From the NCBI GenBank assembly GCA_041879295.1, contig CP047152.1, positions 4,407,501 through 4,471,500 on the forward strand: DNA of 64,000 nucleotides, in the 5' to 3' direction. The notes under the pieces are model-generated. The model saw nothing but the letters and a program-made list of their open reading frames with translations. It was not told the DNA's origin and made no database searches. Position 1 is the stretch's first letter; each line of letters opens with the position of its first letter. The stretch comes from Pseudomonas putida (lineage in GTDB: Bacteria; Pseudomonadota; Gammaproteobacteria; Pseudomonadales; Pseudomonadaceae). This document shows, piece after piece, positions 37,227-55,610 of the stretch. The position numbers were made by a program, and so were the translations under genes.

Positions 37227-37696
37227 GCTGGCAGCAACAGGGCGACCGAATGCACGGCAATGCCCTCCTCGCGGCCGGTAAAGCCCAGCTTCTCTGTGGT
37301 GGTGGCCTTGACATTGATCTGGTCGAGTTCGACCTGCAGGTCTTCGGCGATCAGCTGGCGCATGGTTTCGATGTGTGGGGCCATTTTCGGTGCCTGAGCG
37401 ACGATGGTGGCGTCAACGTTGCCGACCTTCCAGCCTTTGGCCTTGACGATACCGACCACATGGCGCAGCAGCGCGCGGCTGTCAGCACCCTTGAACTGTG
37501 GGTCGGTGTCGGGGAAATGCTTGCCGATGTCGCCCAGCGCCGCAGCGCCAAGCAAGGCATCACTCAGGGCGTGCAGCAGCACGTCACCGTCGGAATGGGC
37601 CAGCAGGCCGTATTTGTGGGGGATACGCACCCCGCCCAGGGTAATGAAATCACCGTCGCAGAAACGGTGCACATCGTAGCCGTGGCCAATACGCAT
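37223..37696 (-). CDS. ispF: 2-C-methyl-D-erythritol 2,4-cyclodiphosphate synthase IspF
   Basis: IspF catalyses the fifth step of the MEP isoprenoid pathway. The 157-residue trimeric enzyme begins [12 protein letters not shown], with zinc ligands Asp8 and His10 (His42 region: [15 protein letters not shown]). The C-terminal [19 protein letters not shown] is the conserved substrate loop. In many bacteria ispF follows ispD directly, but here ispD is 3.4 kb away. It heads the truD-surE-pcm run. A terminator-like hairpin ends at its start codon, which leaves no normal ribosome site. Confidence 0.96.
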   Translation of the reverse strand: MRIGHGYDVHRFCDGDFITLGGVRIPHKYGLLAHSDGDVLLHALSDALLGAAALGDIGKHFPDTDPQFKGADSRALLRHVVGIVKAKGWKVGNVDATIVAQAPKMAPHIETMRQLIAEDLQVELDQINVKATTTEKLGFTGREEGIAVHSVALLLPA

Positions 37697-37724
37697 AAAA
37701 AAACGCCCTGAATGAGTCAGGGCG
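37697..37724 (-). terminator. Terminator-like hairpin touching the ispF start codon
   Basis: On the minus strand an 8-bp stem (CGCCCTGA / TCAGGGCG, 5-base loop) is followed by TTTTTTT, and the very next base is the A of the ispF ATG. It may stop read-through from fghA. If transcribed with ispF it would place the only AGGG ribosome-site candidate inside a stem. Confidence 0.8.
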
Positions 37725-37779
37725 TGATTCTACCTGCTTTTGAGGCAGTGGGGCGTGAGGTGATTGACGCGGCATTGTC

Positions 37780-38022
37780 GGCGCCTGGGAGATCGGCGCC
37801 GCCCGCGCGGCGCATCGCGAGCTGCGCTCGCTCCTACGTTTGTTTCGGGCCAGTTATTTCTGAGGGATTTGCGCGCGAGCATTTTGCTGCATGGCTCGAT
37901 ATCACGTTGGACGAACAAGGCGGTCGCGCGCATTGGCACAGGCGTTACTGGCCCGAAACAAACGTAGGAGCGAGCGCAGCTCGCGATGCGCCGCGCGGGC
38001 GGCGCCCGATCTCCCAGGCGCC
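37780..38022. repeat. Long palindromic repeat element, copy 2 (ispF-fghA)
   Basis: Two nearly perfect inverted arms of about 75 bases (37780-37855 and 37945-38022) differ mainly by a single-base indel. They share GGCGCCTGGGAGATCGG at the ends and CTCCTACGTTTGTTTCGGGCCAG inside. The middle of about 90 bases is the reverse complement of the middle of copy 1 (12142-12370) with few differences. The element lies between the stop of fghA and the hairpin before ispF. No target-site duplication is evident. Confidence 0.92.
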
Positions 38023-38036
38023 GAAAAAGCTACGCC

Positions 38037-38891
38037 TTACACCCGCCCCAGTGCCACCGCATGATGACGCAGGTGCTCCTCGATGAAGCTGGCAATGAAG
38101 TAATAGCTATGGTCATAGCCCGGCTGCATACGCAGGGTCATTTCATGGCCACCTTTGCGTGCCGCCTGTTCCAGCGCTTCAGGCTTGAGCTGCTTCTCGA
38201 GGAAATCGTCACGGTCGCCCTGATCCACCAGCAACGGCGGGCATTGGCCAGCAGGGGTTTCGGCCAGCAGCACGCTGGCATCCCACTCACGCCAGCGCCC
38301 ACGGTCTTCACCCAGGTAGCGGCTGAAGGCCTTCTCGCCCCACGGACAATCCATCGGATTGCTGATCGGCGAGAATGCCGACACCGACCGGTAGCGCCCC
38401 GGGTTGCGCAAGGCGCACACCAGCGCGCCGTGCCCACCCATGGAGTGGCCGCTGATGCTACGCTCGCCCGACGCCGGGAAGTGCGCCTCGATCAGGGCTG
38501 GCAACTCCTCCACCACATAGTCGTGCATGCGGTAGTGCTGGGCCCAGGGTTGCTGGGTGGCGTTGAGGTAGAAGCCAGCGCCCAGGCCGAAGTCCCAGGC
38601 GCCGTCCGGGTCGCCCGGCACCTGCTCGCCACGCGGGCTGGTATCGGGGGCAACGATGATCAGCCCCAGCTCGGCGGCCAGACGCTGGGCGCCGGCCTTC
38701 TGCATGAAGTTCTCGTCGGTGCAGGTGAGGCCGCTGAGCCAGTACAGCACCGGCAGCTTTTCGCCCTGCTCGGCCTGCGGCGGCAGGTACACAGCAAACA
38801 CCATGTCGCAACCCAGCACCCTGGAGTGATGCCGGTAACGCTTGTGCCAGCCGCCGAAGCTTTTCTGGCAGGAGATGTTATCCAGGCTCAT
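38037..38891 (-). CDS. fghA: S-formylglutathione hydrolase FghA
   Basis: FghA (FrmB) hydrolyses S-formylglutathione to glutathione and formate, the last step of glutathione-dependent formaldehyde removal. The 284-residue alpha/beta hydrolase (esterase D family) has the nucleophile Ser150 in [11 protein letters not shown], the acid near DQGDRDDFL (about 225) and the base His in GYDHSYYF (about 258). It lies 8 bases after the frmA-type dehydrogenase that makes its substrate, so the two act in sequence from one transcript. Confidence 0.97.
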   Translation of the reverse strand: MSLDNISCQKSFGGWHKRYRHHSRVLGCDMVFAVYLPPQAEQGEKLPVLYWLSGLTCTDENFMQKAGAQRLAAELGLIIVAPDTSPRGEQVPGDPDGAWDFGLGAGFYLNATQQPWAQHYRMHDYVVEELPALIEAHFPASGERSISGHSMGGHGALVCALRNPGRYRSVSAFSPISNPMDCPWGEKAFSRYLGEDRGRWREWDASVLLAETPAGQCPPLLVDQGDRDDFLEKQLKPEALEQAARKGGHEMTLRMQPGYDHSYYFIASFIEEHLRHHAVALGRV

Positions 38892-38899
38892 GGCAGACC

Positions 38900-40119
<1,220 letters not shown>

Positions 40120-41016
40120 ATGAGCAGCCGATGGGAAGGCATCGACGAATTTGTCGCCGTGGCCGAATCGGGCCAGTTCACTGCCGCCGCCGAACGCCTG
40201 GGGGTTTCCTCATCGCACATCAGCCGGCAGATCGCCCGGCTGGAGGAACGCCTGCAAACGCGCTTGCTGTACCGCAGTACCCGCCGGGTAACCCTGAGCG
40301 AGGCCGGGCAGACCTTCCTGCAGCACTGCCAGCGCTTGCAGGATGGCCGTGAGGAAGCGTTGCGCGCCATGGGCGACCTGGCCAGCGAACCCAAGGGCTT
40401 GCTGCGCATGACCTGCGCTGTGGCCTACGGCGAGCGCTTCATCGTGCCGCTGGTGACACGATTCATGGCGCTGTACCCGCAGCTGCGCGTGGATGTGGAG
40501 CTGAGCAACCACACCCTCGACCTGCTGCATGAAGGCATGGACCTGGCCATCCGCCTGGGCCGCCTGGCCGACTCTCGGTTGGTGGCCACCCGTCTGGCGC
40601 CGAGGCGCATGTACCTGTGCGCCTCGCCGGCCTATCTTGAGCGCTATGGCCGGCCACACAGCCTGTCCGAGCTGGCGCGGCACAATTGCCTGGTGGGGAG
40701 TTCGGACTTGTGGGCACTACAGCAGGATGGCCGTGAGATCAGCCAGCGGGTACAGGGTAACTGGCGCTGCAACAGTGGCCAGGCCGTGCTGGATGCGGCG
40801 TTACAAGGGATAGGGTTGTGCCAGTTGCCGGATTACTACGTATTGGAACACCTCAATAGCGGCGCGCTGGTGTCGCTGCTTGAGGCGCACCAGCCGCCGA
40901 ATACCGCGGTTTGGGCGCTGTATCCGCAGCAGAGGCACCTGTCGCCGAAGGTGCGACGGCTGGTGGATTACCTGAAGGAGGGGTTGGCAGGGTTGCCGGA
41001 ATACCGGTTCGGCTAA
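40120..41016 (+). CDS. LysR-type regulator (CrgA/AphB-like), likely regulator of frmA-fghA
   Basis: A 298-residue LysR-type regulator of the CrgA/YhjC-like group, judged by the start MSSRWEGIDEFVAVAESGQFTAAAERLG and the helix-turn-helix SSSHISRQIARLEERL (near 29-44). The effector domain (about 90-290) includes MDLAIRLGRLADSRLV, common in this group. An AGGGA site precedes the ATG. It is divergent from frmA-fghA, and no frmR repressor gene is seen, so it may control that operon in response to formaldehyde, its glutathione adduct, or a nitrosative signal. The inducer is not deducible from sequence. Confidence 0.88.
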   Translation: MSSRWEGIDEFVAVAESGQFTAAAERLGVSSSHISRQIARLEERLQTRLLYRSTRRVTLSEAGQTFLQHCQRLQDGREEALRAMGDLASEPKGLLRMTCAVAYGERFIVPLVTRFMALYPQLRVDVELSNHTLDLLHEGMDLAIRLGRLADSRLVATRLAPRRMYLCASPAYLERYGRPHSLSELARHNCLVGSSDLWALQQDGREISQRVQGNWRCNSGQAVLDAALQGIGLCQLPDYYVLEHLNSGALVSLLEAHQPPNTAVWALYPQQRHLSPKVRRLVDYLKEGLAGLPEYRFG

Positions 41017-41030
41017 CGGGATGTACTGCA

Positions 41031-41072
41031 TGTACTGGCCTCGTCGGGTGAACCCGCGAAAAGGCCAGTACA
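41031..41072. repeat. Single REP unit between the LysR gene and ispD
   Basis: TGTACTGGCC and GGCCAGTACA form a perfect 10-bp outer stem around a REP core (CGTCGGGTGAACCCGCGAAAA). It lies between the convergent LysR gene and ispD and may act as terminator for both. Confidence 0.85.
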
Positions 41073-41081
41073 GGAGAATGT

Positions 41082-41789
41082 TCAGCGTTTACCCGCCCAG
41101 CGCTGGCGCAACCATTCGAGATCTTCGGGCCGGGTCACCTTTATGTTGTCACTGCGCCCTTCCACGAGCCGCGGCGCCTGACCGGACCATTCGATGGCAG
41201 AAGCCTCGTCGGTGACCACCACATCCGACACCAGGCATTCGGCCAGCGCCCGATGCAACGCTCCAAGGCGGAACATCTGAGGTGTGTACGCCTGCCAGAT
41301 CGTGCTGCGGTCCACAGTAGCACTCACCCGGCCATTACTGTCGGCGCGCTTGAGGGTATCGCGCGCCGGCACGGCCAGCAGACCACCCACCGGATCGTCC
41401 GCCAGCTCCGACAACAGCTTGTCCAGGTCGCTGCGTGCCAGGTTCGGCCGCGCGGCATCGTGCACCAGTACCCAGTCGCTGTCAGCCGCCCCTTGGGCAT
41501 GCAGCATCAGCAAGGCGTTAAGCACCGAGTCAGCTCGCTCACGGCCACCTGCCGCGCGCTGGATGCGTGGGTCGCTGGCATAGCGCAGGCCAGGCCAGTA
41601 CGGGTCGTCTTCGGCAATGCTGACCACCACGCCTTTAAGCGCCGGATGGCCAAGAAAACAGTCGAGGCTGTGCTCGAGTAGCGTCTGCCCAGCCAGCTCC
41701 AGGTATTGCTTGGGGCGGTCGGCAGCCATGCGGGCACCTACACCCGCCGCAGGAATCACGGCCCAGAAGGCCGGCAAGGTATCGATCAT
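41082..41789 (-). CDS. ispD: 2-C-methyl-D-erythritol 4-phosphate cytidylyltransferase IspD
   Basis: IspD couples MEP to CTP in the third step of the MEP isoprenoid pathway. The 235-residue nucleotidyltransferase has the N-terminal CTP-binding motif IPAAGVGARMAADRPKQYL (near 13-31), VHDAARPNL (near 108-116) and the C-terminal signature TDEASAIEWSG (near 193). It overlaps ftsB by four bases (ATGA). In this window it is 3.4 kb from ispF because the formaldehyde genes and the palindromic element lie between. Confidence 0.96.
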   Translation of the reverse strand: MIDTLPAFWAVIPAAGVGARMAADRPKQYLELAGQTLLEHSLDCFLGHPALKGVVVSIAEDDPYWPGLRYASDPRIQRAAGGRERADSVLNALLMLHAQGAADSDWVLVHDAARPNLARSDLDKLLSELADDPVGGLLAVPARDTLKRADSNGRVSATVDRSTIWQAYTPQMFRLGALHRALAECLVSDVVVTDEASAIEWSGQAPRLVEGRSDNIKVTRPEDLEWLRQRWAGKR

Positions 41790-42067
41790 TTCTGTGGCAA
41801 CTGGAAGAGGGTTTCGCCCTCTTTTACCATCCCCAATTCATGGCGGGCTCGTTCTTCAACGGTCTCCATGCCTTTTTTCAGCTCTAGCACTTCAGCATCG
41901 AGCACGCGATTACGCTCGAGCAAGCGCTCGTTTTCTGCATGCTGATCGGCAATCTGCTGCTTCAGTTCGGTTACTTGCGCCAGGCTGCCGCTACCCACCC
42001 ACAGGCGGTACTGCAGGCCACCCAACAGCAAGAGCAGAACGAGGAACAACCAATAGGGACTGCGCAT
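41786..42067 (-). CDS. ftsB: Cell division protein FtsB
   Basis: FtsB is a bitopic inner-membrane protein of the divisome and works with FtsL and FtsQ. The 93-residue protein has one transmembrane helix (about 5-22, WLFLVLLLLLGGLQY) and a periplasmic coiled coil (about 28-72, LKQQIADQHAENERL, then LELKKGMETVEERAR). ATG 42067 was chosen with GGA 7 bases upstream; a GTG one codon earlier is possible. It lies after eno, separated by a 161-base gap with two inverted repeats, and overlaps ispD. Confidence 0.94.
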   Translation of the reverse strand: MRSPYWLFLVLLLLLGGLQYRLWVGSGSLAQVTELKQQIADQHAENERLLERNRVLDAEVLELKKGMETVEERARHELGMVKEGETLFQLPQK

Positions 42068-42121
42068 CACGTTATCCAGGTTAAAAAGGCTGCCGCGTTT
42101 TACTTCGGGGCCTCGAATAGC

Positions 42122-42149
42122 ACGAAGCCTGGCCGAGGCCAGGCTTCGT
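42122..42149 (-). terminator. Long hairpin downstream of eno
   Basis: A perfect 12-13-bp stem (CGAAGCCTGGCC / GGCCAGGCTTCG) with a very short loop lies 83-110 bases after the eno stop. There is no T-run. It may act as terminator or mRNA 3' end stabiliser before ftsB. Confidence 0.6.
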
Positions 42150-42171
42150 CGACAGAAACCCGTTGGTACGT

Positions 42172-42200
42172 AGGAAAGTTCAGTACGAACGTTCCTACAA
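42172..42200 (-). repeat. Inverted repeat after the eno stop
   Basis: GTAGGAA-GTTC and GAAC-TTCCTAC arms (imperfect) flank a short loop 32-60 bases after the eno stop codon. It forms a second structure between eno and ftsB; its role is unknown. Confidence 0.45.
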
Positions 42201-42231
42201 CTTCGGCTGCTGCCTTTTTACCATCTCTTGC

Positions 42232-46420
<4,189 letters not shown>

Positions 46421-47704
46421 TCAGCTCAAACCTTGCGCGTTCGTCGGTAACTGCCAGTGCAGCTGGCAATCCGCCTGCACCAGCCCGGGCAGGTTGGCTA
46501 CCGCCAGCAGGCATTCGCCGCGATACAGCAACGGCAGGCGCGAGCGCAGGAAATGCGGCACCTGCTGCTCGTTGAGCAGGCGCTTGAGGTCACGCCGGCC
46601 ACGGCCGGGAACCTCCAGCATTTCACCACCCTGACGGTAGGCAACGCGCAACCCGCCCGGCACGGCTGCGCCAACAAGACGCACGCTACCATTGCCCGGC
46701 AACCGCAATGGCACATCAGGCTCGGGCCAGGCCAGCGAGCCAGCCGGTTGCTGTAGCCAATCACCGCTCAACCACCAGATGCGCCCGTGGCTACGTACCA
46801 ACCGTCCATCGGCAAGCCGCCAGACTGGCCGGGCATCGGCAGCGGCATCGCGCAGGTCTGCCCAGCCGGCCCAGTGCCGGGTATCGGGCAAACGGGTGCG
46901 CTGGCTCAGCCAGTACTGCAAGGCATTGCGCTGACGGGCCGGCGATAACGTCAACAGGGCGGCCAGGTCGAGGGAATCCAGCCCCGGCCAGACGATGGGC
47001 GCCCCCTTACGCGCAAGCGCCAGATCCTCCCGGGCCAGTTCGTCCAGCAAACCCAGCGCCTCACCCAGATGTTCTGCTGCACGGGCGAAGTTCTGGCTGG
47101 CCTGAGGCCAACGTTGCTGCAAGTGCGGCATCACTTCGCCGCGCAGGTAGTTGCGGGCGAATTGTGTATCGGCGTTTGACGGGTCATCGATCCAGACCAG
47201 CCCTTGGGCTTTGCCGTAGTCCTGCAACTGCTGCCGGGAACAACCCAGCAACGGCCTGACCAGGCTGCCCCGCCCTAATGCCCGCTGCACCGGCATGGCT
47301 GCCAGGCCGCGCAGGCCCGCGCCGCGCAACAGGCGGAACAGCAGGGTCTCGGCCTGGTCGTCGCGGTGCTGGCCAGTGAACAGGATGTCGCCCGGGCCGA
47401 GGACTTGCCTGAAGGCGGCATAGCGGGCGTCGCGAGCGGCCTGCTCAAGACTGGCGCCGGGACTGACCTGGACGTGGATGACCTGGAGCTCGATGCCAAG
47501 ATTGTCGCAGATGGCTTGGCAGTGGGCGGGCCAGGCGTCAGCAGCGGACTGCAGGCCATGATGGACATGAATGGCACGCAGCGGGGGGGAAACGTGATTG
47601 CGGGCGTAATCAGCCAGCAGGTGCAGGAGGACGGTGGAATCGAGGCCGCCGGAAAAGGCGACGTGCCAGGCGGGGGCGTTGAGCCAAGGAGTGAGGTTGA
47701 TCAT
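46421..47704 (-). CDS. tilS: tRNA(Ile)-lysidine synthetase TilS
   Basis: TilS adds lysine to cytidine 34 of the tRNA that reads AUA, changing its identity from methionine to isoleucine; it is essential. The 427-residue protein has the PP-loop SGGLDS (18-23) for ATP, the catalytic region HRDDQAETLL (near 113) and GRGSLVRPLL (near 147), then the C-terminal anticodon-binding domains (GRRDLKRLLNEQQVPHF near 362-378). It lies after accA, separated by a REP pair. The length is normal. Confidence 0.96.
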   Translation of the reverse strand: MINLTPWLNAPAWHVAFSGGLDSTVLLHLLADYARNHVSPPLRAIHVHHGLQSAADAWPAHCQAICDNLGIELQVIHVQVSPGASLEQAARDARYAAFRQVLGPGDILFTGQHRDDQAETLLFRLLRGAGLRGLAAMPVQRALGRGSLVRPLLGCSRQQLQDYGKAQGLVWIDDPSNADTQFARNYLRGEVMPHLQQRWPQASQNFARAAEHLGEALGLLDELAREDLALARKGAPIVWPGLDSLDLAALLTLSPARQRNALQYWLSQRTRLPDTRHWAGWADLRDAAADARPVWRLADGRLVRSHGRIWWLSGDWLQQPAGSLAWPEPDVPLRLPGNGSVRLVGAAVPGGLRVAYRQGGEMLEVPGRGRRDLKRLLNEQQVPHFLRSRLPLLYRGECLLAVANLPGLVQADCQLHWQLPTNAQGLS

Positions 47705-47730
47705 CTAGCCCTCGCTCGATTCAAGAATGC

Positions 47731-47830
47731 ATTCGCGGGCAAGCACGCTCCCACATGCACGGCGCAAGCCTCAAGGGCAGCGCAATACCTGTAGGAGCGG
47801 GTTTACCCGCGAACACCGGCGAAGCCGGTG
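47731..47830. repeat. Inverted REP pair between accA and tilS
   Basis: Two REP units (ATTCGCGGGCAAGCACGCTCC and GGAGCGGGTTTACCCGCGAA), the second followed by a short CACCGGCGAAGCCGGTG hairpin, lie in the 173-base gap between accA and tilS. Confidence 0.9.
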
Positions 47831-47877
47831 CCGTCAATCACAAGGGCCACAAAAACGGCCCCCGGGGCAAATCAGAA

Positions 47878-48825
47878 TCAGAGACCGTAGCTCATCAGGC
47901 GCTCGTAACGGCGGGCCAGCAGCGCGTCGTTGTCGAACTTGCCGAGCATGTCCAGCTGCTGCACCAGATCGGCACGAATGCTTTCGGACATCTTGCCCGG
48001 GTCACGGTGGGCGCCGCCCAGCGGCTCCTGGATGACCTTGTCGACAATGTTCAGGCTCTTCAGGCGCTCGGCGGTGATACCCATGGCTTCGGCCGCGTCT
48101 GCTGCTTTGTCGGCAGTTTTCCACAGAATGGAAGCACAGCCTTCCGGCGAGATAACCGAGTAAGTGGAGTACTGCAGCATGTTCAGTTGGTCGCACACGC
48201 CAATGGCCAGTGCCCCACCGGAACCACCCTCACCGATCACGGTAGCGATGATCGGAGTTTTCAGGCGTGCCATGACACGCAGGTTCCAGGCGATGGCTTC
48301 ACTCTGGTTGCGTTCTTCAGCGTCGATACCCGGGTAGGCGCCCGGCGTGTCAATGAAGGTCAGGATCGGCATCTTGAAGCGTTCGGCCATTTCCATCAGG
48401 CGACAGGCCTTGCGGTAGCCTTCCGGGCGCGGCATGCCGAAGTTGCGACGCACTTTCTCGCGCACTTCACGGCCCTTCTGGTGACCAATGACCATGACCG
48501 GCTTGCCGTCCAGACGCGCAGTACCACCCACGATGGCGGCGTCGTCAGAGAAGTGACGGTCCCCGTGCAGCTCTTCGAACTCGGTGAAGATGTGCTCCAG
48601 GTAGTCCAGGGTGTATGGACGACGGGGGTGACGGGCCAGGCGGGCGATCTGCCAGCTGGTCAGGTTGCCGAAGATGCTTTCGGTCAGGGTGTTGCTCTTG
48701 TCTTGCAGACGGGCAATTTCATCGCTGATGTTCAGCGAGTTGTCGTTACCCACCAGGCGCAGGCCTTCGATCTTGGCTTGCAGGTCGGCAATCGGCTGTT
48801 CGAAATCGAGGAAATTCGGGTTCAT
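47878..48825 (-). CDS. accA: Acetyl-CoA carboxylase carboxyltransferase subunit alpha
   Basis: AccA with AccD transfers carboxyl from biotin on AccB to acetyl-CoA, the first step in fatty acid synthesis. The 315-residue protein shows the crotonase-like carboxyltransferase fold with [20 protein letters not shown] (near 158) and [12 protein letters not shown] (near 205), which form the biotin/acyl-CoA site. I chose ATG 48825 ([15 protein letters not shown]); an ATG two codons earlier is nearly equal. It lies 106 bases after dnaE on the same strand. Confidence 0.97.
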   Translation of the reverse strand: MNPNFLDFEQPIADLQAKIEGLRLVGNDNSLNISDEIARLQDKSNTLTESIFGNLTSWQIARLARHPRRPYTLDYLEHIFTEFEELHGDRHFSDDAAIVGGTARLDGKPVMVIGHQKGREVREKVRRNFGMPRPEGYRKACRLMEMAERFKMPILTFIDTPGAYPGIDAEERNQSEAIAWNLRVMARLKTPIIATVIGEGGSGGALAIGVCDQLNMLQYSTYSVISPEGCASILWKTADKAADAAEAMGITAERLKSLNIVDKVIQEPLGGAHRDPGKMSESIRADLVQQLDMLGKFDNDALLARRYERLMSYGL

Positions 48826-48931
48826 AGTCATCCGTCTTGGGTCTACGGCCAGGCGGCCGGCCGGTTGATCCGTTTGGCGCCATACCTTAAGGGATCAGGC
48901 GCATTCAGGTCGAGATTAAATTTTTGTCGGT

Positions 48932-52456
<3,525 letters not shown>

Positions 52457-52521
52457 GGAAGATCCTGTAGCAGTGCTTAACGACAAGGGCGGGATTGTAG
52501 CCTAACTAGGGGCTTTTTTTG

Positions 52522-52634
52522 GGGTTGCTTTGCAGCCCTTCGCGGGCACGCCCGCTCCCACAGGTACGGCACCGCTGCTCAGACCGATGAATCCTGTGGG
52601 AGCGGGGGTGCCCGCGAAGGGCCGCAAAGCGGCC
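52522..52634. repeat. Inverted REP pair between rnhB and dnaE
   Basis: Two REP units (CCTTCGCGGGCACGCCCGCTCC and GGAGCGGGGGTGCCCGCGAAGG) are flanked by GGTTGCTTTGCAGCC and GGCCGCAAAGCGGCC. They can form a long hairpin between rnhB and dnaE. Confidence 0.92.
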
Positions 52635-52642
52635 TCAATAGG

Positions 52643-53266
52643 TCAGATCAGGGAATCGCTGACGCCTTCGCGCGCTTCCCAGGCCGCCCGCACAGGGGCG
52701 AAGGATCGCCGATGAATGGGCGTAGGCCCAAGGCGCGCCAAGGCCTCGAGATGCACCGGGGTCGGGTAGCCCTTGTGCCCGCCAATGCCATACCCCGGGT
52801 AGATCAGTTCAAAAGCGCTCATCTCCCGGTCACGGGTCACCTTGGCCAGGATCGATGCCGCCGCAATGGCCGGCACCTGGCTGTCCCCCTTGACCACCGG
52901 TGCTGCAGGCACAGCCAGCTTCGGACAGCGATTGCCATCGATCAATGCCAGCTTCGGCGTAATGTGCAAGCCCTCCACTGCCCGCTGCATGGCCAGCATG
53001 GTGGCCTGCAGGATGTTCAGGCTGTCGATTTCCTCGACTTCGGCGCGGGCGATGCAGAAGCTCAAGGCCTTTTCGCGGATCTCGTCGAACAGCGCCTCAC
53101 GCTTGGCCTCGGTGAGTTTCTTCGAATCGTTCAGACCGAGAATCGGCCGTGCAGGATCAAGAATCACCGCCGCCGTGACCACCGCGCCACACAGCGGGCC
53201 GCGGCCCACTTCGTCAACGCCGGCGACCAGGTCTTCTACCAGGTTGAAGTCCAGTCCAATTTGCAT
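52643..53266 (-). CDS. rnhB: Ribonuclease HII
   Basis: RNase HII nicks 5' of single ribonucleotides in DNA and degrades RNA in RNA-DNA hybrids. The 207-residue protein has the metal-binding Asp18-Glu19 in [14 protein letters not shown], Asp near 110 in [10 protein letters not shown], and Asp near 128 in [22 protein letters not shown], plus the terminal [14 protein letters not shown] 53266 was chosen for the family start. It follows lpxB by one base. Confidence 0.97.
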   Translation of the reverse strand: MQIGLDFNLVEDLVAGVDEVGRGPLCGAVVTAAVILDPARPILGLNDSKKLTEAKREALFDEIREKALSFCIARAEVEEIDSLNILQATMLAMQRAVEGLHITPKLALIDGNRCPKLAVPAAPVVKGDSQVPAIAAASILAKVTRDREMSAFELIYPGYGIGGHKGYPTPVHLEALARLGPTPIHRRSFAPVRAAWEAREGVSDSLI

Positions 53267-53267
53267 G

Positions 53268-54395
53268 TCAGCGGTCCTTGAGCAGGGCCAGTACCGCCTC
53301 GGCCGCCTGATTGGAGGCGTCACGGCGCAGGGTGCGGTGAATTTCGTCGAAACGTTCGGTCTGCTGGCTTCCATCGCGTACCAGCGGCGCCAAGGTGTTG
53401 GCCAGCGCTTCGCTGGTAGCGTCGTCTTGCAGCAACTCGGGCACCAGCTCTCGCTGGGCCAGCAGGTTCGGCAATGACACGTAAGGGCTTTTCACCAGAC
53501 GCTTGAGAATCCAGTAGGTCAAGGGCGCAAGGCGGTACGCCACCACCATCGGCCGCTTGTACAGCAGCGCCTCGAGGGTGGCGGTGCCCGAGGCGATCAG
53601 CACCGCGTCACAGGCCGCGAGGGCTTGGTGCGACTGGCCATCGAGCAGGGTCAGCGGCAGTTGGCGCCCTTCCAGCATCTGCTCGATCTGGGCACGCCGC
53701 GTGGCGTTGGCGCAGGGCAACACGAAGCGCACACCCGGCACTTGTTGACAGAGGCGCTCGGCGGCGTCGAGGAATAACGCGCCCAGGCGCCCTACTTCGC
53801 CGCCCCGGCTGCCCGGCATCAGTGCCACCACCGGCCCCTCGCCCAGGCCCAGCGTGGCACGCGCGGCAGAGCGGTCGGCTTCAAGCGGGATGGTGTCTGC
53901 CAGCGGGTGGCCGACAAAACGCACTGGCACACCCTGCTCTTCGTAGAACCGCGCCTCGAACGGCAACAGCGTCAGCATCAGGTCGCAACCCTCGCGAATC
54001 TTCAGCACGCGCTTCTGCCGCCAAGCCCACACTGACGGGCTGACATAGTGCACGGTCTTGATCCCGGCCTGACGCAGCTTCAGCTCGATATTGAGGGTGA
54101 AGTCAGGGGCGTCGATGCCGATGAATACGTCGGGCTTTTCTTCGATCAGGGTCTGGATCAGCAACTTGCGGCGCTTGAGCAGCTCGCGCAGACGCCCCAG
54201 CACCTCGACCAGCCCCATGACGGCCAGACGTTCCATGGGGAAATAGGATTGCAGGCCTTCGGCTTCCATCAAGGGGCCGCCAACCCCGATGAAACGTACG
54301 TCGGGATGGCGCGCCTTGAGGGCGCGCATCAAGCCTGAACCAAGAATATCGCCACTGGCCTCACCGGCGACCAGCGCTACGCAAAGCTGGGCCAT
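53268..54395 (-). CDS. lpxB: Lipid-A-disaccharide synthase LpxB
   Basis: LpxB joins UDP-2,3-diacylglucosamine and lipid X to form the lipid A disaccharide. The 375-residue GT-B enzyme (family GT19) starts with [20 protein letters not shown] (near 8-27). It also has [17 protein letters not shown] (near 92), [11 protein letters not shown] (near 124) and [13 protein letters not shown] (near 193). It lies one base after lpxA and one base before rnhB. Confidence 0.97.
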   Translation of the reverse strand: MAQLCVALVAGEASGDILGSGLMRALKARHPDVRFIGVGGPLMEAEGLQSYFPMERLAVMGLVEVLGRLRELLKRRKLLIQTLIEEKPDVFIGIDAPDFTLNIELKLRQAGIKTVHYVSPSVWAWRQKRVLKIREGCDLMLTLLPFEARFYEEQGVPVRFVGHPLADTIPLEADRSAARATLGLGEGPVVALMPGSRGGEVGRLGALFLDAAERLCQQVPGVRFVLPCANATRRAQIEQMLEGRQLPLTLLDGQSHQALAACDAVLIASGTATLEALLYKRPMVVAYRLAPLTYWILKRLVKSPYVSLPNLLAQRELVPELLQDDATSEALANTLAPLVRDGSQQTERFDEIHRTLRRDASNQAAEAVLALLKDR

Positions 54396-54396
54396 A

Positions 54397-55173
54397 TCAG
54401 CGCGTGATGCCGCGAGCGGAGCTCAGGATCGACTGACGGAACAGCTCGACCTCGGGGTGTTGCGCGGCAGGTTCAGCCAGCTCCTTGAGTGCGTCTTCGA
54501 CGGTCAGGCCCTGACGGTAGACAATCTTGTAGCAACGACGCAGCACATGGATCACCTCGTCGCTGAAACCGCGGCGGCGCATGCCCTCGAAGTTCATGCT
54601 GCGGGCTTCGGCCGGGCTGCCGAACACGGTAACGAAGGCCGGAACGTCCTTGCCAATCGCCGTGCCCATACCGGAAAACGCGTGGGCGCCAATGTGGCAG
54701 TACTGGTGAACCAGGGTGTAACCGGACAGGATCGCCCAGTCACCCACATGCACATGACCTGCCAGCGCCGTATTGTTTACCAGGATGCAGTGGTTGCCGA
54801 TGACACTGTCGTGGCCAATGTGGGCATAGGCCATGATCAGGTTGTGGTCGCCCACGGTGGTTTCCGCACGGTCCTGAACAGTACCGCGGTGGATGGTAAC
54901 CCCTTCGCGAATCACATTGTGATCGCCGATTACCAGGCGCGTCGGCTCACCCTTGTACTTCAGGTCCGGGGTGTCTTCACCAATCGATGAAAACTGGAAG
55001 ATACGATTGTGCTTGCCGATGCGGGTCGGCCCTTTGAGCACAACATGCGGGCCGATAACGGTGCCCTCCCCGATTTCTACATCAGGGCCAACGATCGACC
55101 AAGGGCCGACCTCGACGCCGTCGGCCAGCCTGGCCGACGGATCGATAATGGCCCGAGGATCAATCGAATTCAT
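54397..55173 (-). CDS. lpxA: UDP-N-acetylglucosamine acyltransferase LpxA
   Basis: LpxA adds the first acyl chain to UDP-GlcNAc from acyl-ACP, opening lipid A synthesis. The 258-residue trimeric enzyme is a left-handed beta helix made of hexapeptide repeats (for example [27 protein letters not shown]). The catalytic His is in [13 protein letters not shown] (near 124). ATG 55173 was chosen; it overlaps fabZ by four bases (ATGA). The lpxD-fabZ-lpxA-lpxB order is the conserved Gram-negative arrangement. Confidence 0.97.
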   Translation of the reverse strand: MNSIDPRAIIDPSARLADGVEVGPWSIVGPDVEIGEGTVIGPHVVLKGPTRIGKHNRIFQFSSIGEDTPDLKYKGEPTRLVIGDHNVIREGVTIHRGTVQDRAETTVGDHNLIMAYAHIGHDSVIGNHCILVNNTALAGHVHVGDWAILSGYTLVHQYCHIGAHAFSGMGTAIGKDVPAFVTVFGSPAEARSMNFEGMRRRGFSDEVIHVLRRCYKIVYRQGLTVEDALKELAEPAAQHPEVELFRQSILSSARGITR

Positions 55174-55610
55174 AGGGATCGTTCCGCGCAGGTGATTTCT
55201 GCCGAGCAGACCGGCTTGCCGTCGACCAGGGCGCGGCACTCGAACTTCCAGATCATGCTTTTACGGCTGAGGAACTTGGCTTCCAGCACAAGCTGGTCGC
55301 CCGGCAGCACCGGCTGACGGAAACGCAGTTTGTCGGAACCGACAAAGTAGTACAGGGTGCCATCGGCCGGCTTGGCATCGAGCATCTTGAAACCAAGGAT
55401 GCCGGCCGCCTGGGCCATGGCTTCGATGATCAGGACACCCGGCATGATCGGGTGTGCCGGGAAGTGGCCATTGAAAAACGGCTCGTTGATGCTGACATTC
55501 TTGTAGGCACGAATGCTCTGGGCCTCGAAGTCCAGATCCGTCACACGGTCTACCAGCAGGAACGGGTAGCGGTGAGGCAGGTATTCGCGAATCTCGTTGA
55601 TGTCCATCAT
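55170..55610 (-). CDS. fabZ: 3-hydroxyacyl-ACP dehydratase FabZ
   Basis: FabZ dehydrates 3-hydroxyacyl-ACP in fatty acid elongation and competes with LpxA/LpxD for the same substrate. The 146-residue hot-dog-fold protein has the active-site His49 in [17 protein letters not shown] and Glu63 in [12 protein letters not shown] 55610 ([16 protein letters not shown]) matches the family length; the frame upstream is not conserved. It overlaps lpxA by four bases and follows lpxD after 114 bases. Confidence 0.97.
   Translation of the reverse strand: MMDINEIREYLPHRYPFLLVDRVTDLDFEAQSIRAYKNVSINEPFFNGHFPAHPIMPGVLIIEAMAQAAGILGFKMLDAKPADGTLYYFVGSDKLRFRQPVLPGDQLVLEAKFLSRKSMIWKFECRALVDGKPVCSAEITCAERSL

Noticed and set aside
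37712..38086. Short open frames across the palindromic element near ispF
   Set aside because: They cover both inverted arms, start in unrelated sequence, and their frame is not kept in the second copy of the element.
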